Below, piece after piece: positions 25,769 through 34,275 of a stretch of DNA of 64,000 nt. The stretch is from contig CANQOO010000003.1 in the NCBI GenBank assembly GCA_947625515.1, forward strand, positions 1-64,000, read 5' to 3'. The stretch comes from an uncultured Clostridia bacterium. GTDB lineage: Bacteria; Bacillota; Clostridia; Christensenellales; UBA1242. Within the stretch, counting starts at the first letter, position 1, and each line of letters opens with the position of its first letter. The position numbers were made by a program, and so were the translations under genes. Under the pieces are notes generated by a model. The model saw only the letters and a list, made by a program, of their open reading frames with translations, was not told the DNA's origin and ran no database searches.

Positions 25769-26884
25769 GTGGGCAAAATTTTTGCAGACAGCCTATATGA
25801 TGCCATAATTGACAGTTTAAAAATCCTGCCAATTCTTTTTCTTGCCTATCTTTTGGTGTCCCTTCTTTCCCATGACCACCGCCACAAATTTTCCAATTTT
25901 TTGACTAAAAAAAACAGTCCTCTTTTTGGGGCATTCTTGGGCTGCGTGCCTCAGTGCGGTTTTTCGTCGGTGATTGCGGAGTTCTATGCCCACGGTTCGG
26001 TGACGCTTGGAACGCTTATTGCCGTTTTTGTCGCCACAAGTGACGAGGCAATTCCAATCATGCTTTCATCGCCAAGCAAAATTTTGGATATGCTTGTTTT
26101 GATTGGCGTGAAAGTGTTGCTGGCGGTTTTCTGGGGCTATGCCATTGACCTGACAATCTTGGCAATAAAAAAGAAAAAACGTTTGCAAAGCGGGACTCAC
26201 AGCGATTCCGTTTTGTCGCATGAGGCGGGTCATGAGCAACACGAGGCGGAAATCGCGGGGCATGAGCCACACGTGGCAAACATGGTGCATGCAGAAAAGG
26301 AATTGAAGTCTGACGCCGTCAACGAGCATGACGGGCATTGCGACGAACATCACGAAGGACATTATCATGAGTGCGGACATATTCACACGCAATATTGTGC
26401 GGACGACTGCGGGCATGAGCACGGAAACTGCTGCGTAAACAATGTCTTTTTGGACGCATTTTTGCACACATTCTACATTTTGATTTACATTTTCGTCGCA
26501 ACATTTTTGCTTTCTTTCGCATATGGCTGCATAAAAGAGTTCGGCGGAGAGGCTGCAATTCAAACGCTTTTAAACACCAATGTCTTCCTGCAAATTGTTC
26601 TGGCGGGGCTGATTGGCTTGTTTCCGAACTGTGCCTCTTCTGTGCTGCTTGTCCAGTGCTATATTGGCGTGGATTTTCAGGGGCAAATGGTGCCAATTTT
26701 GTCTTTCCCAGCCCTTATTGCAGGGCTGACCGCGGGTGCGGGCGTGGGGCTTGTCATTCTTTTCACGAAGAACAAAAAACACATGCTCACAAATGTGGGC
26801 ATCATGGTGTTGCAATATTTCATCGGCATCATCAGCGGCCTTGCCTGCCTAGGCATCATGCTTGCGTGCGGCATTGCCGTGTGA
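25769..26884 (+). CDS. Putative heavy-metal (Mn-type) exporter, 10-TM permease with His-rich loop
   Basis: About 371 aa integral membrane protein resembling the putative manganese transporter/ArsP_2 (10TM heavy-metal exporter) family. It has two halves of about four or five membrane segments, with GCVPQCGFSSV in the first half and the mirrored LFPNCASSVLLVQCY in the second. The central cytoplasmic-type loop (about residues 140-225) has over 20 His plus several Cys in CDEHHEGHYHECGH-like clusters, a likely metal sensor or buffer. GTG at 25769 with GGAGG 5 nt upstream is the best start. In-frame TTG 25748 and GTG 25757 lie at or before the predicted transcription start. Confidence 0.78.
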   Translation: MGKIFADSLYDAIIDSLKILPILFLAYLLVSLLSHDHRHKFSNFLTKKNSPLFGAFLGCVPQCGFSSVIAEFYAHGSVTLGTLIAVFVATSDEAIPIMLSSPSKILDMLVLIGVKVLLAVFWGYAIDLTILAIKKKKRLQSGTHSDSVLSHEAGHEQHEAEIAGHEPHVANMVHAEKELKSDAVNEHDGHCDEHHEGHYHECGHIHTQYCADDCGHEHGNCCVNNVFLDAFLHTFYILIYIFVATFLLSFAYGCIKEFGGEAAIQTLLNTNVFLQIVLAGLIGLFPNCASSVLLVQCYIGVDFQGQMVPILSFPALIAGLTAGAGVGLVILFTKNKKHMLTNVGIMVLQYFIGIISGLACLGIMLACGIAV

Positions 26885-26977
26885 ATTTGTGGTGGTTGCA
26901 AAAAAATTGAGGAATAACTAAGAAAAGACGCAAGCAAAAAAAATATTGAAGAAATCACTGTATCATTTTTCGATACA

Positions 26978-27009
26978 AAAATATCACTTCACACTGGAAG
27001 TGTTATTTT
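26978..27009. terminator. Bidirectional terminator
   Basis: AAAATATCACTT and AAGTGTTATTTT pair (11 of 12) around an 8-nt loop. It sits between the convergent metal permease gene and the DAK-domain gene, with T-rich tails both ways. Confidence 0.65.
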
Positions 27010-27053
27010 AAATTACATTTTTAGAGAAATTTGGCAGGTTGCGTGAGAAAATT

Positions 27054-27305
27054 TCAGCCGTTCAGGCCGTCCGCTTGACGCTGCATATTTTCAACGACGA
27101 TGTCTTGGATGTCGCCCAAGCTGTCGCAATATTCCAGCACTTTCCAAGGTGTGTTTGTGTGAAAGTGAAGTTTGATAAGCTCGTCATCGCCAACAACAAG
27201 CAGGCAATCACCCTCGATGTTTTTGGTTATGTAGTCCTTAATTTGTTCGTCGGACAAATTTTTGCCCTCAATCAAAAGTTGTGTGTCAAATTTATATTCA
27301 ATCAT
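27054..27305 (-). CDS. Stand-alone DAK/FakA middle-domain protein
   Basis: 83 residues matching the segment of FakA/YloV-type proteins between the DAK2 kinase and the C-terminal domain: EGDCLLVVGDDELIKLHFHTNTPWKVLEY followed by IQDIVVENMQRQ, in pieces. Short proteins annotated 'kinase to dihydroxyacetone kinase' have this form. No kinase domain is nearby, so activity alone is unlikely; a binding or partner role is inferred. SD AAAAGGAG lies 7 nt before the ATG. Last gene of the membrane protein/DivIVA-like/DAK operon, 21 nt after the previous stop. Confidence 0.75.
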   Translation of the reverse strand: MIEYKFDTQLLIEGKNLSDEQIKDYITKNIEGDCLLVVGDDELIKLHFHTNTPWKVLEYCDSLGDIQDIVVENMQRQADGLNG

Positions 27306-27326
27306 GTTGTTCTCCTTTTACTTCCA

Positions 27327-27950
27327 TCATTGTTGATTTTCATTATAAAAATCAAACGCCTTCATGATTTCAGCCAAATCTTCGGTTGGGTTGAGGGCTT
27401 CTTCAAAACTGAACCCGCTTTCGCTTACTGGCACTTCTTGCAGCGTCTTACGCGAAGTTTGGATATGCACCTCGTGACCTTGCTTTTTGTGGTCTTGCAT
27501 TTTGCTGAGAAGCAGCCTCATGCTGTCGTTGTTGGAGTAGATTGGCTTGGTGATGTCGTTCATTTTTTCAAGGGTGGAGCGATAGTTTTGAATCATGCTG
27601 GAAAATTCGCTCATGATGTCCTCAAAGTTTTGGTCACGCAGCAAAGACGGGAAACGCAGATTGAGTTCCCGCACCAAAAGTTCAAGTTTGTCCATGATGA
27701 GGCTGTTGAAATTGTTGGAGCCTTCTTCCTGAAATTTTTTCGCTTTTTCAAACATGGAAAGAGCATTGAGAATGTTTTTTTCTTTGTTCTCAATTTCGGT
27801 GCGTTCGTTTTTCATGTCCAAAACGCGTTTTTCACTTTCCAGCGTTTTGAGCTTTTCTTCCATCAGTTTGGACTCATAAAAAGACTTGATTCTGCTGATG
27901 TATGCATCAACCTCTGCCCGATTATAGCCATTTATTTCCCGTGAAAACAT
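27327..27950 (-). CDS. DivIVA-like coiled-coil protein
   Basis: 207 aa. The N-terminus FSREINGYNRAEVDAYISRIKSFY, in two parts, carries the DivIVA/GpsB signature (Gly-Tyr then Val-Asp-x-Tyr). It is followed by a long Glu/Lys-rich coiled coil to about residue 130 and an unstructured tail. DivIVA family members bind curved or septal membrane and organise cell poles and division. The first part of the gene overlaps the upstream membrane protein gene by 29 nt. GGAG lies 12 nt upstream of the ATG. Confidence 0.75.
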   Translation of the reverse strand: MFSREINGYNRAEVDAYISRIKSFYESKLMEEKLKTLESEKRVLDMKNERTEIENKEKNILNALSMFEKAKKFQEEGSNNFNSLIMDKLELLVRELNLRFPSLLRDQNFEDIMSEFSSMIQNYRSTLEKMNDITKPIYSNNDSMRLLLSKMQDHKKQGHEVHIQTSRKTLQEVPVSESGFSFEEALNPTEDLAEIMKAFDFYNENQQ

Positions 27951-28434
27951 AAACTAATATCTCCAAGAGCAATAATAGCAAAAATGGAAGCACAAAAGCA
28001 ATTAAAATTGAGACATTTATCAAATTTTTTACATAAAGAAGGCAATAAAGCGTGACGAAAAGTGTCGAGAAAGCCACAACAAGGTGGAATCTCTGCCTGC
28101 ATAACGCGAATGTGATGGTGGAGGCGAGGATAAACGCCAGTGCCACAAAAAAACCGGCATAATCTGTCGTGTTTGTCAGCAGAAAAACGTGTCCAAAAAC
28201 ACCAATCAAAAACAAAAGCACGCCCAAATATAGCGAGCTGTCATAGCGAAAAAGAAAGCTTTTGGCAAGCTGCACACCGCCAACGGCAATGCAGAAGCCA
28301 TAAAACCACAGCGAAGGGATTTTGAGCCAAAAAATTGCCATAAAAATGTAAGCAACAAATGCCGCACAAAAAATCAGCGTTGTCGCACGCAGAATTGTGC
28401 TTTTCTTAATCCCAAAAACTCTTCCACTTGCCAT
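27922..28434 (-). CDS. Hypothetical five- to six-TM membrane protein
   Basis: About 170 residues from the Met at 28434 (MASGRVFG), nearly all hydrophobic, with about six predicted helices and a short basic start. Not recognised. It heads the three-gene operon and overlaps the DivIVA-like gene, suggesting they work together at the membrane. CATAAT lies 6 nt before the ATG with only a weak -35, so this may be a further leaderless start; an upstream in-frame extension lacks hydrophobicity or an SD. Confidence 0.55.
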   Translation of the reverse strand: MASGRVFGIKKSTILRATTLIFCAAFVAYIFMAIFWLKIPSLWFYGFCIAVGGVQLAKSFLFRYDSSLYLGVLLFLIGVFGHVFLLTNTTDYAGFFVALAFILASTITFALCRQRFHLVVAFSTLFVTLYCLLYVKNLINVSILIAFVLPFLLLLLLEILVYVFTGNKWL

Positions 28435-28482
28435 GCAATGATTATGTGAAAAAAATATATTTAAATTCCTTTTTGTGATGAA

Positions 28483-28548
28483 TTTGCTTGGAAAGAGTTT
28501 TGCAAAGATGTTTTGCTTGGGAAGAGTCTTGCAAAGATATTTTGCTGG
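28483..28548. repeat. 29-nt tandem repeat, 2.3 copies
   Basis: TTTGCTTGG(A/G)AAGAG then T(T/C)TTGCAAAGAT recurs at 28483 and 28512, with a partial third copy (TTTGCTGG) at 28541. The surrounding 28549-28756 shows further loose repetition of GATGAATTT-like words and no gene. Confidence 0.7.
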
Positions 28549-28756
28549 ATTGACAAGATGCTTTGCTTTAAGGGCGGAATTTTTATGAAAGAAGGTGACT
28601 TTGTGAGATGAATTTGATGAAAGATGTTTTTCTTTGGCAAGGGGCATCTGTTTTTCAGCATGAATTTAATGAAAGGTGAATTTCTTGGTAATGGAGGCGT
28701 TTTTAGAGATGATTTTTGGCTTGAAAAGAGAATTTCTATGACTAAACAAATTTGCC

Positions 28757-28786
28757 TTGACAAAGTTGTATTTTTTATGTTATGAT
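28757..28786 (+). promoter_or_regulatory. Promoter of the LRR protein gene
   Basis: TTGACA, 18 bp, TATGAT with a TGT extended element. Predicted start near 28793, giving a leader of about 115 nt in which GTTTCTTGAAATTTA occurs twice (28791 and 28829). Confidence 0.75.
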
Positions 28787-28907
28787 TTAGTGTTTCTTGA
28801 AATTTAGTAAAAGAAAATTGAAAGAACTGGTTTCTTGAAATTTAATGAAGCAAGTTGAAGGAAACTTGAATGCTGCAAATTGCATAAATTTTTTTTGTGG
28901 AGGAGAT

Positions 28908-29747
28908 ATGTCTGATAAAAAATTAAAAGTTGGGCTGGTGGAATATGAATTGTCTGAGGTTGAAGGCGGTTGGCGTCTTGATAAGGTGAACTTGCGTCGA
29001 GAGGTTGACAAACTTGAACTGCCAGATATGGTGGATGACAAACCTGTTGTTGAACTTGGTTCAAGCATGTTTGTTGACAATGCTTGGTTTGCTCGTCGCG
29101 TTGTGATTGGCAAGCACGTAAAGAAAATTGATTCGCGTGCTTTCAAGCGTTGTTTGGCTCTTGGAGAGGTGCAAATCCCTGAGGGTGTGGAAGAAATTGG
29201 AGATTTGGCTTTCTTTGGCTGCGAACTGAGAAAACTTTCCATTCCGGCGTCGGTGACAAGCATCGGCGACCAGGTGACATATCTTTGCCGACTTCTAAGA
29301 GAAATTAATGTTGCGGAAGGCAATGAAAAATTTTTCAGCAAGGACGGAGTGCTTTTTGAGGGGCAAAAATTGATTGCTTTTCCGATGAATCACAGGCAAA
29401 ACGTCTATGTGGTGCCGGACGGCGTGAAAGAAATTGGTTATCACGCTTTTGAATGTGCATTTGGGCTGCGAAAAGTTTTCCTGCCAGATGACGTCATCAG
29501 CATTGATGAGGGGGCATTTAATATGTCGTCGATAAATTCAATTATTTTGCCGGCAACCATTCATTTTATTGCCCTGGACGCTTTCAAAGAATGCACATCG
29601 CTTTCACATGTCTATATGCCGGGCGAACTTTTTGGCAAAATGGCGGACAACGCTCAGTTTGCCACAATGATGTTGAATGCCATCCCAGAAGCTGCAAAAT
29701 TTGAGGTTTGGGGTGAAGAAAAAACAGCCAAGCCGCTGACTAAATAA
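28908..29747 (+). CDS. BspA-type leucine-rich repeat protein, no signal peptide
   Basis: 279 aa. Several LRR_5/BspA repeats are visible, of the form 'I..A F..C.L..V.IP..V..I...AF' (for example EIGYHAFECAFGLRKVFLPD, then SIDEGAF, then HVYMPGELF). In between lies a block reading VAEGNEKFFSKDGVLF typical of BspA spacing. Most BspA proteins are exported; this one starts with charged residues (MSDKKLKVG) and lacks any signal or anchor, so a cytoplasmic role is likely. SD GGAGGAG; own promoter. Function unknown. Confidence 0.85.
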   Translation: MSDKKLKVGLVEYELSEVEGGWRLDKVNLRREVDKLELPDMVDDKPVVELGSSMFVDNAWFARRVVIGKHVKKIDSRAFKRCLALGEVQIPEGVEEIGDLAFFGCELRKLSIPASVTSIGDQVTYLCRLLREINVAEGNEKFFSKDGVLFEGQKLIAFPMNHRQNVYVVPDGVKEIGYHAFECAFGLRKVFLPDDVISIDEGAFNMSSINSIILPATIHFIALDAFKECTSLSHVYMPGELFGKMADNAQFATMMLNAIPEAAKFEVWGEEKTAKPLTK

Positions 29748-29831
29748 GTGTTAAGTATTTTATTGAAGATTTTTAGAAATTTTCGTCACTAAACTTCGCG
29801 TTTAGAAAAAATGCGATTTTGACAAAGTTTT

Positions 29832-30710
29832 TTAAAAATCTTTTTTTATTATGTTCAAAATTTGTTTCAAGTTGTCTTTCTTATGCCATTTGTGGAAGAG
29901 TTTTTGAAAGAATTTGTTTTTTATGGCAAAATATGCCAGCAGCAAAACGCCGCAGCAAATGAAAATGATGCTTAAAACTTGCGAAAAGCGTGCATTTCCC
30001 AGCGGGACGCTGTCCGTCCGCATGCCTTCAACGAAGAAACGGACGATGCCATACAGCACCAGATAAAGTCCTCCAATCACGCCATTTTGCTTGATTTTTC
30101 CGCGATGCAAAAGCAGCATAAGGGTGGTGAAAATGAGAATGTTGAGCAAACTTTCATAGAAAAATGTGGCGTGGTGCCAGCCGCTGCCGTCGCAAGGACA
30201 GCCCGCCATGGAGCAGTTGTCGATATACACGCCAAACGGGAACCATTGCCAGGTTGGGTCGGTGATGGGATAGCCATATGCCTCTTGATTGAAGAAATTA
30301 CCCCACCTGCCAAGTGCCTGACCGATGGCAAGTGCCGGCACAAGCACATCCGCCAGGGCGAAGAAACTTTTTTTGTGAATGAGGCAATAAAGCAGCAGTG
30401 CCAACACGCCGCCAATCAGCCCGCCATAAAAAATCAGTCCGCCATTCCAAATTGCGATGGCATCCCAAAAACTGGAAAAGTGGTCAAGATAGGTCAGCAC
30501 ATAGCAAAGGCGAGCCCCAATGATGCAGCACGGAATGACGTAGCAAGCCAGGGTGAGGATGTCCTCCGTCTTGAAGCCGCGTTTTTTTGCGTTGACGATG
30601 GCAATAATTACGCCAAGAAGATATCCCAAGGCACTGATGATGCCATAGAAGCGAATTTCGTGACCAAAAACATCAAATCCTTTTGGAAGAGACAAAATTA
30701 AGTCGCTCAT
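29832..30710 (-). CDS. lgt: Prolipoprotein diacylglyceryl transferase
   Basis: Membrane enzyme adding diacylglycerol to lipobox cysteines, 292 aa and about seven membrane segments. Signature: ALGRWGNFFNQEAYG, with the conserved Arg and Asn; the upstream HEIRFYGI block is typical. A charged C-terminal tail ends the protein. It has its own promoter, with the ATG only 8 nt from the -10 box and no SD, so the transcript is probably leaderless. Confidence 0.95.
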   Translation of the reverse strand: MSDLILSLPKGFDVFGHEIRFYGIISALGYLLGVIIAIVNAKKRGFKTEDILTLACYVIPCCIIGARLCYVLTYLDHFSSFWDAIAIWNGGLIFYGGLIGGVLALLLYCLIHKKSFFALADVLVPALAIGQALGRWGNFFNQEAYGYPITDPTWQWFPFGVYIDNCSMAGCPCDGSGWHHATFFYESLLNILIFTTLMLLLHRGKIKQNGVIGGLYLVLYGIVRFFVEGMRTDSVPLGNARFSQVLSIIFICCGVLLLAYFAIKNKFFQKLFHKWHKKDNLKQILNIIKKDF

Positions 30711-30718
30711 ATTTAATA

Positions 30719-30747
30719 AGTATATAGATTGCCGATATATTTGTCAA
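30719..30747 (-). promoter_or_regulatory. lgt promoter, (near-)leaderless
   Basis: Minus strand: TTGACA (30742-30747), 17 bp, TATACT (30719-30724), then 8 nt to the ATG. Confidence 0.75.
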
Positions 30748-30862
30748 ACAAATGAAATGTTTTCAAAAAAAATCTCCCATTATAAATGGCTAAAATGCTG
30801 CTTGAAAGTTTGCCGATGCTTTTGCAAAACAAATGAAAGTGTTGGGGAAATTTTATAAGTTA

Positions 30863-30892
30863 AAAAAGCCTCCAAACCTTGGAAGGCTTTAA
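30863..30892 (-). terminator. Terminator of the Rho-like gene
   Basis: AAAGCCTTCCAA / TTGGAGGCTTT hairpin (one bulge, loop GGT) followed by a T-run on the minus strand, about 115 nt after the Rho-like stop codon. The remainder of 30748-31005 holds nothing recognisable. Confidence 0.7.
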
Positions 30893-31005
30893 TATTATGC
30901 GAAAATGTTTGTGCAAGTGAAAAGGTGTATTTGAAAATGTAGCATGTGAAGAACTTGTGGATGCAAAAATTTTTGTGCAGCAAAAAATGAGGGCAATGTG
31001 ATGAT

Positions 31006-32184
31006 TTATAGCTCAATTTTCTTGGAAATTTTGTAAACCGCCGAAACATACAGGGCGTCGGCAAGGTCAACATCGTCCAGGGTGCAAAACAGGGTGCAGT
31101 TTTGTCCATCTTCGCATGCTTTTGCCGTCAGCATCAGCCGTTTGATAAGTTCGACGGCTTTGCTAGAACGCGAAGGGATATTTTTGCTGTTCTGAACGGC
31201 AAAATCGGCTATGCTTGCCAGCGTCACAACATCTTCAACAAAAATTGCCATTCGCACGCCTTGATTTTGGAGCCTATCAACGCAGTCAAGGAAAGAAAGG
31301 ATTTTTTCATATGAGTCCTGCGGGCTTTGTTCATATTTCAACAGGAAAGTTGCGTCAAATGGCAGTGCTTGCAGACTTTTTGCGTCTTCGTCCATGACAT
31401 TTGGAACAAGTGCCAGCGAAACGACGCCTTGCTTCTTCAAATTTTGGAGGGCGACGCTCAACGCTTCTGCCTTGTCCAAGAGTTTGGCTGTTTTAAGGAC
31501 ATATCGTCCGCCCAGCAAAATGTTCTGCCCGCGGAAATCAAATTTTTCGGTTGGAGTCACGCTTGCAGGGGTGCAGGAGGATGGAAGATACATTTTGTCG
31601 CTGCAAAAATTGATTGCTTTCACAGCGTCCAGGGCATAATCGCCCTCGTCGTTCATCAAAACAGCTCTGCCGGTCAGATAGTCGCCAGGTTGCAGGCGGG
31701 CGTCAAAATTTTTCTTGACCAAAACAAGGGCGTCGCTTTCAATGTCCTGAAAATACAACTCTCCATCACCTTTTTCCTTCAGCACGCCGCGAACGTCAAT
31801 AGGCATCAGCCTGCGCTCAAGGACGTCCTCTTTTGCCTGATGGAAAGTGATGATTTTGGATGGAGTTTTGAAGGATGATTGGGCGGATTTTGGAGAATAG
31901 TCCTTGCCGGAAATCACAGAAAGTTCTGACAAAATTCCGTCAATGTTTGAAAGTTCTTTATAAGGCCTGCCTTGACGAAGCGGAATTGGGCGAAGTTCCT
32001 CCCCAGAAATGATTTTGTCCATGATGATTTTGATGTGGTCACCACGTTTAAGCGTGGTCGGGGAGTTGTCCCCAAATACGCGTGCCAATGCTCGCAGTTC
32101 ATAGATGCCCAGACTTTCAATCAAGTCCAGACAATCCTTTTGACGTTTGGTAAGGTTTTTAAATTCATCATTTTTCTTTGCCAT
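31006..32184 (-). CDS. Rho-like protein with degenerate ATPase (no Walker A)
   Basis: 392 aa. Residues 18-60 resemble the Rho N-terminal helical domain (IYELRALARVFGDN). Residues 128-193 resemble the Rho RNA-binding cold-shock fold, ending GDYLTGRAV...YALDAVKAINF, close to Rho GDLVSGKV...FALLKVEAIN. Residues 208-330 follow the Rho ATPase layout: a T-P-x-E-K equivalent of the PxERL segment, then RGQNILLGG where Rho has the GQRG...PPKAGKT P-loop, but no GKT; later SPQDSYEKILSFLDCVDRL matches the EPPENHIKVAELVLERAKRL region. Known Rho is an RNA translocase that ends transcription. This copy should bind RNA but not hydrolyse ATP by the usual route. SD AAAGGAG. Its 5' leader holds a tandem repeat. 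Confidence 0.7.
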   Translation of the reverse strand: MAKKNDEFKNLTKRQKDCLDLIESLGIYELRALARVFGDNSPTTLKRGDHIKIIMDKIISGEELRPIPLRQGRPYKELSNIDGILSELSVISGKDYSPKSAQSSFKTPSKIITFHQAKEDVLERRLMPIDVRGVLKEKGDGELYFQDIESDALVLVKKNFDARLQPGDYLTGRAVLMNDEGDYALDAVKAINFCSDKMYLPSSCTPASVTPTEKFDFRGQNILLGGRYVLKTAKLLDKAEALSVALQNLKKQGVVSLALVPNVMDEDAKSLQALPFDATFLLKYEQSPQDSYEKILSFLDCVDRLQNQGVRMAIFVEDVVTLASIADFAVQNSKNIPSRSSKAVELIKRLMLTAKACEDGQNCTLFCTLDDVDLADALYVSAVYKISKKIEL

Positions 32185-32231
32185 AGTCTCGCTCCTTTAT
32201 CAACATTTTTTGCCCAAAGACGATTTTTGCA

Positions 32232-32325
32232 GGCATTTGCACCTGAACAAGCACATTTTTCGGCATGTTGCACCCAATAAGTGCGGATTTTTCGACTTGT
32301 CGCACCCAAAAAAGTGCAGTTTTGA
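32232..32325 (-). repeat. Three tandem ~32-nt repeats in the Rho-like leader
   Basis: Plus-strand units centred on TTGCACC(T/C) at about 32237, 32269 and 32300, each followed by AAGCAC/AAGTGC and a T-run. On the transcribed minus strand two units can form GCAC...GGTGC hairpins. It lies 50-140 nt upstream of the Rho-like start codon. Confidence 0.6.
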
Positions 32326-32440
32326 TGCAGCAAATCATATAGTCAAAAAGAGTATATCATAATTCGACAGCAAAAAACAAGCGTTAGTGCAAAAAATTAC
32401 AATTTTTTTCAAAAATTTTGTGAAAGAGCGACACAAGTGG

Positions 32441-33022
32441 CTATCTTCGTAATTTAAAAAAGTCGGACAAAAGCGTTGCTGCCTCAGCTTCAAAAGTGCG
32501 GTCATGCACAAGTGTGCATGTGTGATTCAGCCGCGGACTTTGCAAAATTTTTTGGCATAGATGGTCGGACGACGTCTTTTCCTCGCAGGCAAATGTGACG
32601 CGGGAAAGTCGGGCGTTTTGAATGGCCCCGGCACACATTGGGCAGGGCTCAAGCGTGACAAACATTTCGCAATCGTCCAGCCGCCAACTGCCAAGACGAC
32701 TGCATGCCTTGTTGATGCAAATGACCTCTGCATGCAAGAGAGCGTTTTGCTTTTTTTCACGCATATTGTGAGCCTTGGCAATCACTTTGCCGCCACGCAC
32801 AAGCACGGCTCCGATTGGCACTTCACCTTTTTTGAACGCTTTTTGTGCTTCCAAAATTGCCAGCCGCATAAAATCCTCCGCGTGAACATTCTGAGAGCTT
32901 GTGGATTTTTCAATGGCACAGGCATCAGATTTTGAAGCACTTTTTGACAAAGCATGTTTGGTGCGAAGCGTGGTTTTGTTTTCGTGCATGAGATTATTTT
33001 TTGAATCTGCATTTTTTTTCAT
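32441..33022 (-). CDS. tadA: tRNA-specific adenosine deaminase TadA
   Basis: Zinc deaminase converting A34 to inosine in tRNA-Arg(ACG), 193 aa. Active-site motifs HAEV and EPCPMCAGAI are intact. About 45 N-terminal residues (Lys/Ser/Asn-rich) precede the normal domain start EDFMRLAILEA. No SD; TATTAT lies 6 nt before the ATG, so the mRNA is likely leaderless. If instead translation began further in, the extension would be absent. Divergent from the CPBP protease gene, with both promoters in the 80-bp gap. Confidence 0.92.
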   Translation of the reverse strand: MKKNADSKNNLMHENKTTLRTKHALSKSASKSDACAIEKSTSSQNVHAEDFMRLAILEAQKAFKKGEVPIGAVLVRGGKVIAKAHNMREKKQNALLHAEVICINKACSRLGSWRLDDCEMFVTLEPCPMCAGAIQNARLSRVTFACEEKTSSDHLCQKILQSPRLNHTCTLVHDRTFEAEAATLLSDFFKLRR

Positions 33023-33028
33023 GTCCTA

Positions 33029-33058
33029 ATAATAATTCATTCAAATTGTTTTGTCCAA
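33029..33058 (-). promoter_or_regulatory. tadA promoter, leaderless arrangement
   Basis: Minus strand: TTGGAC (33053-33058), 18 bp, TATTAT (33029-33034), 6 nt to ATG. Confidence 0.6.
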
Positions 33059-33066
33059 CAAATTTG

Positions 33067-33095
33067 TTGTGTTTTTTCTAAAAATGTGATATAGT
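33067..33095 (+). promoter_or_regulatory. CPBP protease 1 promoter, leaderless arrangement
   Basis: TTGTGT, 17 bp, TATAGT with extended TGTGA element, 7 nt to the ATG at 33103; no SD. Confidence 0.65.
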
Positions 33096-33102
33096 GTGAA
33101 TC

Positions 33103-34275
33103 ATGAAAAAGACAAAAGATAAATCGAAAGTCAGTGCGAGCAAAAATGTGCAGGCGGCGGGTGAAGCCCCTTCGATGCCATCAATTTTTGGGAAACGCAA
33201 TTTCTACACCATCAAGGATAGCGGGATGGTGTATCTTTTGGCACTTCTTGTTCCGCTTGCCATCAGCCTTGTTTTTTCGCTTGCCTCGGTGTTCATTGCA
33301 AGGCAGGTTGGGGTGGAGTTTGCAAAAGACGCCAATCCGCTTTCGGAGCTGTTTTCTCGTTATCTTTGGTTTGCGGTCATCTATTTGCTGATAAGTCAGG
33401 TCACCTTTCTTGCCATTTGGCTTTGCTATCACAAAAGCAAGAGGATTTCATTTTCGACAACACCTTTTTCAATTAAGAAGGCAAAAATTTCGGCAGTCTT
33501 GCTGTCGATGCTGGTGGGCGTCATTTGCGTGGCGGGCTTTGTGTGGCTGATGGAAGGCTGCTTTGGCAAACTTTTCTCGCTGTGGGGCATAAACGATGGA
33601 CTGGCATTTGAAATCAACTCTGTTCCAAGACTGTTTTTGGCACTTTTTGTGCTGGGCATTGTGCCGGCAATTTGCGAAGAACTCATCTTTCGCGGCGTGA
33701 TTTTCGGCGGACTGCGAAAGAGTTTCGGCATGTGGACAAGCGTCGTTTTGTGCGGGCTGCTTTTCGCACTTATGCATCAAAGCGTCACGCAACTAATTTA
33801 TCCTTTCATTTTGGGTTGCGTGCTTGCAGTGGTGATGGAAAGAACGGGAAATATTCTTTATCCAATCTTGATTCATATGTTCAACAATTTCACCACAGTC
33901 ATCTTGACATTTGTGTTCAGCATCCTTAAAATTGAGGACATCAACACCGTTTTCAACGTCCAGTGGTGGGGAGTGCTGTGTGCAATTTTGCTTGCTGCTC
34001 TCACATGTGGAATTTTGTGGCTGTTGTATCATTTCTATCTAAAAAAATTCACGAAACTGTCCGAGAGTAACGAGGCGAAGGAAGAGTCTCAAAATGAGGA
34101 CAACAAGAACAATGAGCATCAAAAGGGCAATGCAAAAGAAAGATTTCAGAAGGACGATACTTCTTTTGTGCCAACATATGAAAATTCGCCGTTTATGATT
34201 GGAAAAATTCCACTCACGCTTTTGTGTGGGCTTGTTCTTGCATGCATCTTTGTGGTTATAAGTTTCTTTCCATAG
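33103..34275 (+). CDS. CPBP family (CAAX protease-like) membrane protein 1
   Basis: 390 aa polytopic membrane protein of the Abi/CPBP glutamic protease family. Motif 1 is CEELIFRG, with the EExxxR catalytic residues; motif 2 is FALMHQS; motif 3 is HMFNN. An Asn/Glu/Lys-rich cytoplasmic loop (about residues 325-365) precedes a last membrane segment. Family members in bacteria process or confer immunity to peptides, but the substrate here is unknown. Next to a second, distinct CPBP gene. ATG lies at the predicted transcription start. Confidence 0.85.
   Translation: MKKTKDKSKVSASKNVQAAGEAPSMPSIFGKRNFYTIKDSGMVYLLALLVPLAISLVFSLASVFIARQVGVEFAKDANPLSELFSRYLWFAVIYLLISQVTFLAIWLCYHKSKRISFSTTPFSIKKAKISAVLLSMLVGVICVAGFVWLMEGCFGKLFSLWGINDGLAFEINSVPRLFLALFVLGIVPAICEELIFRGVIFGGLRKSFGMWTSVVLCGLLFALMHQSVTQLIYPFILGCVLAVVMERTGNILYPILIHMFNNFTTVILTFVFSILKIEDINTVFNVQWWGVLCAILLAALTCGILWLLYHFYLKKFTKLSESNEAKEESQNEDNKNNEHQKGNAKERFQKDDTSFVPTYENSPFMIGKIPLTLLCGLVLACIFVVISFFP

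Noticed and set aside
28483..28760. A small gene upstream of the LRR protein
   Set aside because: Only short frames without SD occur in this repeat-rich stretch, on either strand.
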